From assembly GCF_036711975.1 (NCBI RefSeq), contig NC_091972.1, positions 11,723,001-11,787,000 on the forward strand: 64,000 nucleotides of DNA, written 5' to 3'. The position numbers were made by a program, and so were the translations under genes. How positions within the stretch are numbered: position 1 is the first letter of the stretch; each line of letters begins with the position of its first letter. Of this stretch, positions 47,201-59,784 are shown piece after piece. Origin of the DNA: Onthophagus taurus. Its lineage: Eukaryota > Arthropoda > Insecta > Coleoptera > Scarabaeidae. Below the pieces are notes generated by a model. It was not told the DNA's origin. It searched no databases and saw only the letters and a list, made by a program, of their open reading frames with translations.

Positions 47201-50200
47201 ATTCGCAAAATAATTATTTATTTATTCTTCTTGTATCAATTATTTTTTTCTTAAAAAAATTACACAGGCAAACATCACTGATGTTTATATTTTAAGAATT
47301 ATTTTATGATAAGTAATTTAAATAACAATCTTATTGCAATTTTTGATTTAAAAAAAAAATGTTAAAAGAAAAAGCGAATCGAATAACTGATAGTGAAAAA
47401 AACCACGCGTGGCTAACGGTATGTACAAGAATTGCTGTCTTCGAGACACTGGTTCTTCAGTGATGCTGAACCATGCCATTGAGTGCCACTCACTCGACAG
47501 TCACAGGGTGGGATATGTACAACATCATATGCATCTTTAGTAAAAGTGATTGGCTCATACTCAAGTTTATATTTACACAATTCGTGATCAATTATTAAGT
47601 GCTTTTCCAATTTACATAAGAGGATACATTTTCAAATCATCTTCAAAATAAACAACAAGAAAATTAGTTTTGCAAGAAAATTATTTTTGCTAAGAATACT
47701 CGAAAAAAAAATCGAACTTGTATAAGTTAGATTGATGACCGATTTAAACATTAGATTAAACACGATTTAAATTCAGAGGAGATCGAGTAATAAACAGACC
47801 TTTGAGTTTTATTTTTAAAATCAAACCACGTGTAATTTAAAAATTTTTAAACCTAAACTTCGAGTTTCGGCACATCAGGTGAGTAATTTAAATCGAATTA
47901 AGTTAAATATTTTTTTCTTTTTCCAATTTCATCACGAAAGAAGCGTTTTTATTTTTTTATTCAATTCAAAAGAAGAGTTTCAAAACTTAAATAAGAAGTA
48001 TTTATTGATCATAAAATGTATAATGTTTACATTGAGTTCAAACCGAACATTTTACTACTTGCTTGAAAATTTGTTTGTTTTAAGTTAATTTTATGGTGTA
48101 TATTTTGATTTATTTAGTGGTATTTAGATTAATTTAGGATGTAGAAAACGCTTTTATAACGTTATTTTCGTAAGAATTTGAATTAGTTAAGTAAAAGAAA
48201 ACAGAATTTGATTACATCCTGTTATGTTATTCTTTCGAAACAAAAAGATATCCGTTTATAAAAAAATGAGGTCTACTTTCGTGTTAATAAATCAGAATTC
48301 TTCCGTTGAGCTACCACAATTTATCAAATCCGCGTTCTACCGTTTGACTTTGTTTCCACATGGACCATAATTAATCATTAAAACAAACACAAAAATTAAT
48401 TATAAAACTTAGAAAAACATGTGTTTTCATCACTATAATGCTAAAAAATTCGAGGAAAAAAGATTTATTATTAATCTTGACAACGAAAGAAATGTTAAAA
48501 AAATTAAGGTCAATATCTCGACCATTATGGATCGTGAATTGTCCCGATAAATCGTCGTCGAGCGGTTTTAATCGAAATAACGAACCTTTTTGTCGTTTTC
48601 TGACAGTGAAAAATCGACTTGAAAAGCGATCGTGGAATTGATAAAGTTTAACAGTTCGATTGGTGATTGAATGCAAAGTGGATCATTTAAATGTTCATAA
48701 ATATTCATTAATGAAACAAATAGAGATAAACTTTCGAAATGAAGAAAAATAAATCAATATGTTTTTACGACTTCACTTAACATTTTTCTTCATGTGTTTA
48801 ATGAGGACGATAACAAATTTTATGATTCTCGCGTTGAAATCAAAACTTTTAAAACTTAATAAGATGAAATAAATAAAAACCGTTTTTTTAAATTATCAAC
48901 TAAACAATTAATGAATTAAATAAAATTTATCGCTCATCATTAATTTATAAGCAGAAAAATCTTTTCACGCACATCTTAATTAATAAATCATGTTACCAAC
49001 TGTCGTTGTATCATATCTCGTTAAAGTGAACGTGTATAGCTCATAAAATCGACCATTTACGATATGTTCTTGGTAAGTATTGAAAAATGCCATTAGAAAC
49101 TTGATACTTGAAATCTAACATCTACCTAACAAACCAAAGAATGAAAACCATTTTAAAAATGATTAAAAACTTTTGAATTCATTCACAATTATGGATGAAA
49201 CAAGAATTCATAATTATTTGTATATTAAGATTATAGAATTTACTCAAAATACTTTTATTAATCTTGTTATGAAAAGTATACACTTTGTATGTTTCAAAAA
49301 CTGTCACATATTTTTAAGGTTCTTTTCTTACATCGTTTTAGGATAACCGATTTTCCATTTAAGTGTCAAAGTACCCAAACTGGAAAAGTATAAAAGGTAA
49401 GGATGCTGATATCAATCTAATTTATTATAGTAATACTGTATTATTTCAAATTTGTTGATACAAATCATCTATGTAGAATATTGGACATAACTGAAAAAGA
49501 TATGAAATTAACTTACAAAATCACCTTGGAACCAGTGAAACAAAAATGAATTTTGAATGAATATGTGTACTTCACATAGAGTTAACATTTTATGCAAAAA
49601 GATTAACAAACAAGACGATAAGATCGTAGAGGGGCGACAAAATTTCTTATAAATTTCAAAATTTAAAAGAAAGATTATTGACTTACCACAACAAACTGTA
49701 CCAACAACAGTTAAACAATGTTTAACAACACCATTTCACTGAATTTTTTAATTAATTTCAAATTTTATCAATATTATAGTTTTATATACCAAGTCCTAGT
49801 TAATAATTAATCTTCGAGTGAATTTTTAATTAGGAACGCCAGTTTCCGTTATAGGTTAAGAGAAGATCGTTTTTTTTAATCAAATATCTATTGATCGTAA
49901 ATCGAAAGAACCTGCTGCCTGCTGACGGCGTTCTTCAAATGGTAATTAGAAAGCTCAAATTTTCGGTTAATTAAAAACAAGTTGAAAAAAAAGGAATCAA
50001 AAAAAAACTCGTTCGATTACGGTCATGTCACGTACTGCAGCTAAAGACTTGAAAAAAAGTAAAGAGAGGTGATTATTTTTCAACGAAAGACGCGATGTGT
50101 TATAAAATTTGTCTTCGGCGTGTTAAACTCCGATTTGTAATGCGAACTGGGTTCATTTTAAATTTAAATCGGTTTGATGTTGAGGAACGCAATACAAGAA

Positions 50201-50322
50201 TCGTATAAAGTGAAACCATTTATGGCGTATCCAAATAGGAATCTTTCAAGGATTAGATTTTTATAAATTACAAACGATTTATCAAAAATGTATTGTGACC
50301 GCATTATTATTATTTTACTTAC
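47201..50322. other. Region between the two alternative exons
   Basis: AT-rich. An unrecognised 65-codon minus-strand frame at 47413-47610 (HIPPCDCRVSGTQWHGS) has a non-random look but no family match. At 48371-48676 both strands are open, so neither is supported. Nothing else is seen. Confidence 0.3.
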
Positions 50323-50436
50323 CCTGGATTGTATTAAACGACCGAAAGAATTTCGATGATATTTCGACATTTTATAAATAATCCCACAGCATAAAGTCAT
50401 TGTGGTACTTCGAAATCGTTCTAATTCATCCCCCAT
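50323..50436 (-). CDS. Probable alternative first coding exon B of the same unidentified gene
   Basis: ATG in MGDELERFRSTTMTLCC, open for exactly 38 codons to a consensus donor (TCCAGG|GTAAGT) in phase 0. It ends IIYKMSKYHRNSFGRLIQSR, paralogous to the end of exon A at 46841 and in the same phase. Two upstream exons with related ends and different N-termini are typical of alternative promoters feeding a shared exon 2. Confidence 0.55.
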
Positions 50437-50959
50437 TTTTAATATTTCCTTTTTAACAAGATGTTAAAAATTTAATTTAAGAATAAGAATAACCACGAAA
50501 CGCGTGTTTAACCGTTGAGAAAACTTAGAGTGTAACTGATTCTTATTTTTAAACCGATGGTGGTTTTGCAAAAGTCAAGCAAATCAATTCATTTACGCGT
50601 ACGGTTTAGGGCCCTGCTCGTATTTATTTCCGTTGCAATCCAAATAAACCGTGATTTATAATTGTATTTTGTGTTGTTTTAATCCCACAGTATCCTATTA
50701 TTACTCACACATTAGGAATGTAAAACAGAAAAAATAATTGGATTGAATTTCAAATTAAAAAAAATCGTTTTAAATGTTATTAAAAAGTATTGCTCAAACT
50801 TATTGAATCATACAAAAATTGACCAATACAGTAAAACCTCGATAATTTATTAGTGAATTCTACTTTTACTTCAATAAAAATATACAACAATCTAACGCTG
50901 AATAACAATTAAAACTAGAACTAACACTAGATCTAGAACTAGGTAGTTGTTTCAAATGA

Positions 50960-51966
50960 AACGTGCACACTTGCATATGAAATCGTTTATCTTCACTTCG
51001 CCGAGGTCGCTTGCGGACGAGGCGCTAGAATCCTTCAATATTGACGATTTTCTCTTAATATATCAAATTTAGCGTCTCGCCCTCAAGCGACTTCGACGAT
51101 GTTAGATGATATCGTTCATTTAATGTCTTGGAAAGTAATCCAAACGCGCAAACTTGCATATGAAATCGTTTATCTTCACTTCGCCGAGGTCGCTTGCGGG
51201 CGAGGCGCTAGAATCCTTCAATATTGACGATTTTCTGTAAATATATCAAATCTAGAACATCGCCCGCAAGCGATCTCTCCGATGGTATATGATATCGTTC
51301 ATTTAATGTCTCGGAAAGTAATCCAAACGTGCACACTTGCATATGAAATCGTTTATCTTCACTTCGTCGAGGTCGCTTGCGGGCGAGGCGCTAGAATCCT
51401 CCAATATTGACGATTTTCTATTAATATATCAAATCTAGCTCCTCGCCCGCAAGCGACCTCGGCGATGTTAGATGATATCGTTCATTTAATGTCTCGGAAA
51501 GTAATCCAAACGTGCACACTTACATATGAAGTCGGGTATCTTCACTTTGCCGAGGTCGCTTGCGGGCGAGGCGCTAGAATCCTTCAATATTGACGATTTT
51601 CTATTAATATATCAAATCTAGCTCCTCGCCCGCAAGCGACCTCGGCGATGTTAGATGATATCGTTCATTTAATGTCTCGGAAAGTAATCCAAACGTGCAC
51701 ACTTACATATGAAGTCGGGTATCTTCACTTTGCCGAGGTCGCTTGCGGGCGAGGCGCTAGAATCCTTCAATATTGACGATTTTCTGTAAATATATCAAAT
51801 CTAGAACCTCGCCCGCAAGCGACCTCGGCGATGGTATATGATATCGTTCATTAATGCCTCGGAAAGTAATCCAAACTTGCACACTTGCATATGAAATCGT
51901 TTATCTTCACCTCGCCGTGGTCGCTTGCGGGCGAGGCGCTAGAATCCTTCAATATTGACGATTTTC
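50960..51966. repeat. Hairpin-forming satellite, six units of about 183 bp
   Basis: Units start at about 50972, 51155, 51337, 51518, 51700 and 51884 (last partial) with CTTGCATATGAAATCG or a variant. Each unit contains GCCGAGGTCGCTTGCGGGCG and, about 75 bases later, the reverse complement CGCCCGCAAGCGACCTCGGC, so every unit can fold into a GC-rich stem of about 23 bp in otherwise AT-rich DNA. Where one arm has changed (CCTCAAGCGACTTCGACG in unit 1) the stem is weaker. Confidence 0.9.
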
Positions 51967-52139
51967 CGTTAAGCGGCTCTTACACGATCAATAGTGTTGA
52001 TACTATCAACATTGACAATACAACCACCAATCCTCGTGGTAACCAGTCTCAATACTTCACTACCTTACATGATCAATATTATTGTCAATACTTTTGTCAA
52101 TAAGTTTGCTCAATAAGTTACCTTTTCTCCAAGAAAAGG

Positions 52140-52640
52140 GTTGGGTTGGGTTGGGTTGGGTTAGGTTGTGTTGGGTTGGGTTGGGTTGGGTTATTTGCCG
52201 ATTTTTCCCTTCCAAATATGGATAATCGTACAAAAGCTTGTGTAGCTATTATTTTGGCGCTTGAAACTACTCGTCCAGTGAAAAGCAAACACAGGATGAA
52301 AGAATGGTTAAAGAAGAGAGATGAATATTCTCATCTAGTACTGTTGAAAGAAATCAGTCTCTGCGATGTTGATGATTTCAACAACGAATGGATGAAACAA
52401 ACTATTACAGATGGTTAAACCATTTTTGAAAAGACAGGATAGCAATATGAGAGGAAGTTTAAGTGTTAGGGAAAGATTAGCCTTAACCCTGAGGTACTTG
52501 GTCACAGGAAGAAATTTTGAAGACTTGAAGTTTTCTGTCATAATGTCCCCAGCAACTATCAGCAAAGCTGTAATAGAAACCTGCGAAACCTTTATATACG
52601 TTCTACAAGACTACATGGAGATAATTTGTATTGTTTGATG
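52140..52640 (+). mobile_element. TTGGG run and PIF/Harbinger transposase fragment
   Basis: 52140-52195 is a TTGGG simple repeat. 52218-52418 reads MDNRTKACVAIILAL, RMKEWLKKRDEYSH and then DDFNNEWMK, the start of a Harbinger-type transposase. 52411-52638 continues in another frame with VKPFLKRQDSNMRGSLSVRE, RLALTLRYLVTGRNFEDLKF and SPATISKAVIETC, the conserved N-terminal block of that family. It stops before the catalytic DDE region. Confidence 0.8.
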
Positions 52641-53402
52641 AAATTACAAAGAGCATGTTGTTCACCATCATGGGAACTGGATGAACCAACACTATTTCCA
52701 TCGTGTTGAACGTCAACAACATCAGTTAATGGGTCGGTCATTTTCACCTCTTCTTTACAGACGCGCTGCTTGAACTACACTGAGTCTAATGTAGAAAATC
52801 AGAATTAAACCTGTTTTTATCAGATTTAAACCTAATGCAAATATGATACAAACTTAATAACGACTGTATGGGGATCTTGAACAGCAATTGGAGATTGCTT
52901 GGAGATTTTGGTATACATCTATATACATATTGATTAAAATAGAATAAAAATATCTTGCTGGCTCGATGTAGATTTGATGGAGACTTGACTATATATAAAC
53001 ATGGTGAGTGCTTTATACAAAAATGTAGAAATAATGACAAAATGTCTCTGTAGAACGAACAACATGCGATAAATACTAGTAAAAGTTTAATCTGCTTTGT
53101 AAGAGAAAGACACAGGACGACCGAAAAGTGCTACTATTTCGTATTCCACAGTAAGCAACATACCGTACTGATCAGAGAGCGAACCTTAATGAAATCCATA
53201 AGCGCCTTACACGACAGTAAGAAGACAAAATAATGCATTTGTTGTGGCAGTGCTAAATGTGGTAGTGATTTTTCTAGTGAATAGTACTATAGCGGCAGTA
53301 CAGTTTAAATGGTTCTGGTTCTAGGTCTAGTGTTAGTTCTAGTTTTACTTCAATGAAAATATACAATAATCTAGTACTGACTAACAATTAAAACTAGAAC
53401 TA

Positions 53403-55732
53403 CCGTCCTTGATTTATACATCATACTCGGGGAACACCCCGAGTTTATCTATGAACATGGAATAGAACAACTAGAAGAATAACCCGAGTTGGATTTTATC
53501 CATAAACATTTTTAGTAATATTAATAGTATGACTTAAAAATATTTTGTCCGTTATATCCGAAGTCAATTCTAACGACGTTCGTTACATGGAGATTTTACT
53601 ATAATTATAAAATTATTTCGTAAAGAAAAATAATAAAAGAGAAACGAGTCCAAAACACGCAATCTCTTCTCTCAATTCTCTTTCTATTTGCTCTGTAAAC
53701 CTGTACCACGCTAATAGCGCATAATAATTCAACCTTGAAACACCGTGAAATATATAATTAGATAACCGCCTGAAGGTAGGTGGCAATTGATGTCATATTC
53801 GTGTGCTGTTAGTGTTGAGATCGAGCCTGTCTTCTTGACCCAATTAACAACGAATTTCACGCCAACCACTTCTCGTTTAGAAATAGATTTCCATTAAAAT
53901 TCAACTTAATTATCATCTATTGAGAATGATCTTTATTAGTGATGGTATTAGAATGGATTGGAATGTAAGTGAAGATTTTTTTGTTCAGTAAAGGTCAATT
54001 ATATTCTTAAGATAATAATCGAACTTTGTAATAAAAATAACAACGAATTGAAGGCTGGAAGACACAATTTTTTTTCCTTTTCCTTTACGTTCTTGGGAAC
54101 ACCCATTGAATTTCTTTTTACCATTTCGCAGGTGTTAACAATTGTAACACCGCCAAATGGGAAGGGCGACCAATGAGTGAATAGGTGAAAGTGAGGTCCA
54201 CGCCGCGAGATCTTGGTCCAGATCGCCAGATTTGACTTATTGGAGACCTCGATATTCGATAGTGGCACGAGCCGAACACAGATAAACTCGTTCTTCAAAG
54301 AATATAAAAATAAAACGACAAAAATGGAGTTTATTCGAGATATCTTACAAAGATTATTCGATTCTTGTTACGTAAATCACCAAAAAAAAAAACGACAATG
54401 TCCCACAATGATATCTACATACAATGTCCCGGAAGAAAATTCTTTATTCGTATCCTCGAGGAATACACCTGTTTCGAACGTTGCTCTTCGAAGATAACCA
54501 CAATACATGGAAATTATCTGTTTGTTTGAACGTTAATGTTTTTATTTTAATTTTACGATGTCGTAAATACGAAAGAAAGAGAAATAAGATTGGTTAACGT
54601 TTGAATCTTAAAATATTTTTAATTGCTCCCTAAATTTCGAACGAGGTTATTAAACTCATTGTTTAAATCCATAAACCGTTTTTTTATTCATGGATTTAAC
54701 GAGCGTTTTCAAAAAAGGTGATCTAAAATTGAAATCCTCAACTTGGAAGGAAGCTTTTCACAATATTCGGGTTTACTTTCGAAGGTGCCCGAAAATTGCT
54801 TTCTTTCTACCTTTTAATTCTGAACCGCCCCGAAATTAAGATGCATTAAGATAATTCCAAGAACGGTTCCAACGCAAATTACCCTCCTCTTGATGGTAAT
54901 TATCGCTCCTTGGATCGCATTAATTGTCGACAACATTTACGTAAAGATATTTCAAAAAGAAGTTTCTTTAACTTCCATTTTTTTTTTTTTTAATCTGGAT
55001 CGATGTTTTAATGTGTAAAATCTTTAAGTAAGATAGAGAAGGGTCTTATACAGTACGTGACTGTGTTATAAAGTTAACTAACGGATCGAGAGCCAATCTC
55101 CTCTCTGGGCAGCCGGCGATTTTTTTTCTATGTGGATGCACGAGCCATTTATAGTCGACAGAAACGGGAAAACGGCACCACTCTAATTGAGTATAACAGG
55201 GGTAATGTTGTCGTTTGTATGTGCGAATCCATTAGTCAGTGAGTTGTAAACGCTATCGACAGTGCTGACAGAAGAACTATACATTGCTTTAACATCGCCT
55301 TTAACAGGAAATACACTTATGGACAAACACTAAAACAATTTCTAAATTATTTTAGATTCTTTTCTTTTTCAACATTTAAATAAGATTTATATCTTACATA
55401 GAGATAATAAAAATAAAAAAGAAAACAAAATTTATTAAAAAGTGTAGTATCATTAAAATTTTTAAGATATGGTGATATAATTTAAGAAAATTGACATTTT
55501 AAGTATGCATAATTATAGGTTTGAGTCTGTTGAGTGATGACAACCTCATCCAACATTAAAGATAATAATCAGATTTTAAATCAAATTATGGTTTTAAGCG
55601 CCATCTCTCACACGAAAGTTCAACTGAAATACATTACAAATAAAAATTACAGTATCCTTTATAATTGTTATAAATTTATTTGAAACAAAATTATCACATT
55701 GCTTTAATCAAATTCATCTAAAAAATCTCTTC
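53403..55732. other. Intergenic region upstream of exon B and downstream of the DUF745 cluster
   Basis: No supported gene. A plus-strand frame 54324-54497 (MEFIRDILQRLFDSCYVNH) is unrecognised. 54960-54995 and other A/T runs are low complexity. Confidence 0.3.
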
Positions 55733-56538
55733 TTAATAGTGATGATATCCCCCATCTAATCCTTCAGTTTCAAATCCACTTTCAAATCCACCGTGTTGTT
55801 GTTGTTGTTGTTGTCCAGCAGCGGAAGCAGCTTCAGCGGCGTGAGCAGCAGCGGCTTGAGCTTGTTGGGCTGCAGCTTGAGCTTGTTGAGCGGCTGCTTC
55901 GGTGGAAGCAAGATCAGATTGAGCGGCGTGGAGTTCTTCGGTTAAAGAGTTGTATCTTTGTTTGGCTTCACCGACCATAGCGGATTGAGATCCGTATTCT
56001 TGTGCGGCTTCTTGAGCGGCTTGGTTGGCGTGAGTGAGAGTACCTTGAGCAGCAGAAATAGCTGAGTTTAAGGCGTTAATTTGTTGTTGAGCTTGTTCGG
56101 CGGTTTGTCTGGCGGATTCGGCAGCACGTTGAGCTTGTTCTAATTGACGGATTTCACCTTCTAAAGCCAAATGAGCTTCTTGGGCTTGTTGTTGAAGACG
56201 TTGAACGAGAATTTGTTTCCCGACGAGAGCAGCTTGAGCAGCAGAAGCAGCCTGAAATTGAATCAGAAAAAATTAGTCTCGATTTGGTTAATATTATTTT
56301 TTCTTACATTGATGGCATTTTGAGCTAAAGCGCCTTTGGCTTGAGCAGCAGCTTGTTTAGCAGCAGCGTATTGATTTGCAACGGCATTATTAGCTTGTTC
56401 AGCTGAGCTTTGAGCAATGGTTTTTAATCCGCTTCCAGCACTGAAACCTTTTCCACCATGTCCTGAAGATTCGTAGGAATATCCTGGAGCTCCAAGGACG
56501 TAAGCGACGGTTAAGGATAGTACGACGAATTTGAACAT
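55733..56538 (-). CDS. DUF745 alanine-rich coiled-coil secreted protein, copy A
   Basis: Two exons: 56538-56308 and 56251-55733, 750 nt, 249 residues. Signal peptide MFKFVVLSLTVAYVLGAPG; a Gly/Ser segment (GHGGKGFSAGSGLKTIA); then a long Ala/Gln/Glu-rich coiled coil starting in NAINAASAAQAALVGKQ and including EGEIRQLEQAQRAAE. Near the end there is a six-Gln run and a Gly/Tyr tail (GLDGGYHHY). The AQAAL.GKQ...L..Q..EA...LE.E core fits PF05335 (DUF745), an insect family of unknown function. The secreted coiled-coil form suggests a structural or lining protein, but this is inference. TATAAATA-type box at 56617-56625. Confidence 0.88.
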
Positions 56539-56616
56539 TTTTATGGTTTGTTTTTTAATTTGGGTTTGATTAAATCGATGCTTGTACCAAGACTGATTTT
56601 AACAATTAATTTTTGA

Positions 56617-56804
56617 GTATTTATACTAAAAATTGTTTGGGTGTGGATAGGAAATAAAATGACGGTGGGAGAGGGATATAACGTAATGATTTTTTTACGC
56701 TAGATGGATATATTCGATTAAAAATTGAATATAAGTGTAAATAATATTTTTGAAATAGCCGTAAATAATCGAATTGTGTGTTCGTTAGCGGTGCTCTTAC
56801 TTTT
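56617..56804 (-). promoter_or_regulatory. Promoter of DUF745 copy A
   Basis: TATA element (TATAAATAC on the minus strand) at 56617-56625. A pyrimidine-rich block at 56650-56676 resembles one at 59892-59915 in the promoter of copy B. AAAAGTAAGAGCAC (minus strand, 56791-56804) resembles AAAAGTGAGAGCAC at 60497-60510 before copy C, in the same orientation and at similar distance from the ATG. Confidence 0.5.
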
Positions 56805-56809
56805 TTTCC

Positions 56810-57815
56810 GTTTCGACAGTTCTAATTTCAATGCTAAACCATTGTATAACAACCAAGAGTATTGTGTGTTCTTAAAATTATAATAAAACGTTGCTTAAAA
56901 TTCGAATAATTCCAATTCATAATGTTACGAGATCCGGCTCTTTTTTTATAAAGTTTTATGAAGCAGATCCAATTTAGTTCGTTTAGATGGACAATCTAGG
57001 TTAAAAGCATTCTTTTTTTATTAGTGTAGGTACTCCACTTTCGTACAAACGTTTTTATTACTCAATCGGAAACGTTTTTATTTTTTTCTTATACATACAC
57101 TTCCTATTAATCACAAGGAAAAGTATTTCGTCAGATTAAACCATTTAATGTGCCCTTCTAATAAAAAGGTAAATGGAATATAACGTATATGTAATAATTA
57201 AAAGAAAACGATAATATTTTTATATTAAATGTTAAAAATACTTTTTGGAAAACAGACTATTTCAAATCGAAGTCGATTTCTAAATTACTTTAATCTAACA
57301 CGTCAATCAAAGTATGGTCGAAGGGATTTCTTTAATTTTCACTTTTCTGTCATAATCTGTATTAATTAAAATGTAATTAATACATACCACTATTTTACTC
57401 ACTAAAAAAATGTAATTAAAAATCTCAACAATTTCAAAAAATATTATGTGCAATAAGACAATTTAGACAACTACTGTTAGTAACTGCAACAATTACTTTT
57501 CGATATGTCCTCGTGGTCCTAGTCGTATTTCAGCCATTACCATTTCTTGTCAACGCTTATATTCAGCTACTCAAGAGAACTACGTGTTTCTTGTTAAAAG
57601 TTGGTTCAGCATCTCTTCAAACGAATATTTCCATAAGTGAATTCAAAACTGAGCTCAGAGAAAACATGTTGAGTTGAAAACATGAACAGTCAAAGAAGTG
57701 CTCAAAGTTAGTCATTGCTTGGAGGAAGTGATTTCTAAAGATAGACTTAAAGGTTTGAGCATTAACTTTAAATTTCTAAAGCTGCAAGCAATAATCAGCA
57801 AGAAATTTATGTCAG
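56810..57815. other. Intergenic, DUF745 cluster
   Basis: AT-rich, no gene or named repeat recognised. Confidence 0.3.
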
Positions 57816-57819
57816 CATT

Positions 57820-58650
57820 CGTGGCTTAATGTTATGCGTGGAAGTTCGTGATAGGAGCTGGCATAAAATTACTAGGAAAGAAACTATCTTCTTCTTCTTC
57901 TTTTTCTTGATGACATCCCACTGATTCTTGGTCAACTCCATTTTCTTCTTCCTTCTGACTTCGTATTGAACATTTTCTTGGGAACCTTCTTCCCTCATCC
58001 ATTTGAACCAGGTCACCCCATATCAGCTGTTTCTTTTCTATTATCGCTACTAGAGCTCTCACCTTAGTTCTTTTCTGACGTTCTCGTTTCGTATTCCATA
58101 TCGTTTAGTTTTTCCTACTATTCTTCGTAGATATTTCAACTCTGCTACTCCTATTTTTGATTTGTGTCTGCCGAATATTATTCAAGTTTCCGAAACCAGT
58201 GTATTGTGTAGCTAGTAATTGAATCCACTTGGTTTTGCTATTTTGTTACGTATTTTTTCATCTATCTCTTGTAGGCAGGTTTGTCATGTTTAGATGTTTC
58301 TGTGTTTCTAAGTCATGTGTGCAAATCGAAGTTAGGTTGTGGTATATTAATCTCGGCGGGTTTCTTTGATTTTTGACTTGATTTATTATTGCTTCTATGT
58401 AGACAATGAACAGACGTTAGCCAGTCTTTCCATTCAGTCTAAGTGTTCCTGTTACTTTTGTGTATGTATTTTTGACCACTCCTCGTAATTTTGTACTTGT
58501 CCGCAGTTCACTTAATGCATTATATCTTCTCATATATTCCATAAACGTTGTCTCGGTACATGATCGAAAACTACTTTTAGGCCCAGGAAGGTTAGGTATA
58601 TACAGGATGTCAGGTATCTTCCGCATCAGAGAATTATACGGTTGTAGGAT
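57820..58650 (-). mobile_element. LINE fossil between DUF745 copies
   Basis: On the minus strand, in shifting frames: VVFDHVPRQRLW, LRGVVKNTYTKVTGTLRLNG, then IGVAELKYLRRIVGKTKRYG and LVAIIEKKQLIW, LVQMDEGRR and RRKKK. This is the RT palm to C-terminal order of an RTE-like LINE (FD.VPR..LW ... VR.NG ... LRR ... KQL.W.GH..RMDE.R.P). Several frame breaks. Confidence 0.75.
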
Positions 58651-58981
58651 ATGCTGAAGGTATGCTGAAGCGATCTTTCTAATAATTTTTTTTCGAAATG
58701 TTTAGATAGATTCGAAGGTTATTTTTCTTAATTAGCACTTACTATGCAGTTATAGTATATAGTATATAAATATAATGGCGTTTGTGACTTTAAAAATATA
58801 AGAATTTCGTTGTAATTAATTGGGTCTTTACATATAAATTTTTCATACCTTAATAAATAAAACAATAAAACATATTAAATAAAAAATTCTATATTTTTTT
58901 CATATTTCATCATCAATTTTTCAAATATCACATAAATTTCATTAAATCCCATCATTAACCCATCCTCATTAATCATTTTTC

Positions 58982-59784
58982 TTAATAATGATGATATCCC
59001 CCATCGAATCCTTCAGAATCGAATCCACCATGTCCACCTTCAAATCCACCATGTTGTTGTCCAGCAGCTGAAGCAGATTCAGCGGCATGAGCAGCAGCAG
59101 CTTGGGCTTGCTGGGCGGCAGCTTGAGCTTGTTGAGCAGCAGCTTGGGTGGAAGCAAGATCGTGTTCAGCAGATTGGAGTTCTTCGGTTAAGGAGTTGTA
59201 ACGTTGTTTGGCTTCCCCGACCATAGCAGATTGGGATCCGTATTCTTGTGCGGAAGCTTGAGCAGCTTGATTGGCGTGGGTGAGGGTTCCTTGAGCGGTT
59301 GCGAGTGCGGATCCTAAAGCGTTGATTTGTTGTTGGGCTTGTTCAGCGGTTTGTCTTGCGGATTCAGAAGCACGTTGAGATTGTTCTAATTGACGGATTT
59401 CACCTTCCAAAGCTAAATGGGCTTCTTGGGCTTGTTGTTCGAGACGTTGAACAAGGATTTGTTTGCCGACAAGAGCAGCTTGAGCAGCGGAAGCAGCCTG
59501 AAATAAAATTACATTAACATGTTAATCGATAAATGAAAAAATACGAAAAGCTTTTTAATTACATTGATAGCATTTTGAGCTAAAGTACTTTTAGCTTGAG
59601 CTGCAGCTTGTTTAGCGGCGGCAAGTTGGCTTGCAACGGCGTTGTTAGCTTGTTCAGCTGAATTTTGAGCGATTGTTTTTAATCCACTTCCTGAACTGAA
59701 TCCTTTTCCTCCGTGGCTAGATGAAAATCCTGGTTCTCCATAAACGGCGGCAACTACGACGGCAAGAACTACAAACTTGAACAT
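58982..59784 (-). CDS. DUF745 alanine-rich coiled-coil secreted protein, copy B
   Basis: Two exons: 59784-59563 and 59497-58982, 738 nt, 245 residues. Same layout as copy A: signal peptide MFKFVVLAVVVAAVYG, HGGKGFSSGSGLKTIAQ, intron after AINV-equivalent Asn, Ala/Gln coiled coil, short Gln run (two) and GGYHHY end. Differs from A by Ser for Ala at several coiled-coil positions (QRASESARQ, ASAQEYGS). Head-to-head with copy C, start codons 963 bases apart. Confidence 0.88.

Larger units (their letters stand above)
50860..53402. repeat. Direct flanking repeats around the satellite/Harbinger block
   Basis: TTTTACTTCAATAAAAATAT followed by CAATCTAACGCTG and AACAATTAAAACTAGAAC at 50862-50922 recurs as a close copy at 53343-53400. 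An inverted TCTAGTGTTAGTTCTAG is also present at both ends (about 50930 and 53325). The block between may be a single composite insertion of about 2.5 kb. Confidence 0.6.

Noticed and set aside
47413-47610. 65-codon minus-strand frame with CDCRVSGTQW
   Set aside because: Looks non-random but no family, splice or promoter evidence; noted in the region entry only.
48371-48676. Overlapping open frames on both strands
   Set aside because: Mutual antisense of each other with neither showing domain or splice support.
52140-52195. TTGGG run as a true telomere
   Set aside because: Only about 55 bp, interrupted and internal to a transposon-rich block.
54213-54497. 94-codon plus-strand frame
   Set aside because: No homology recognised; base composition like surrounding DNA.
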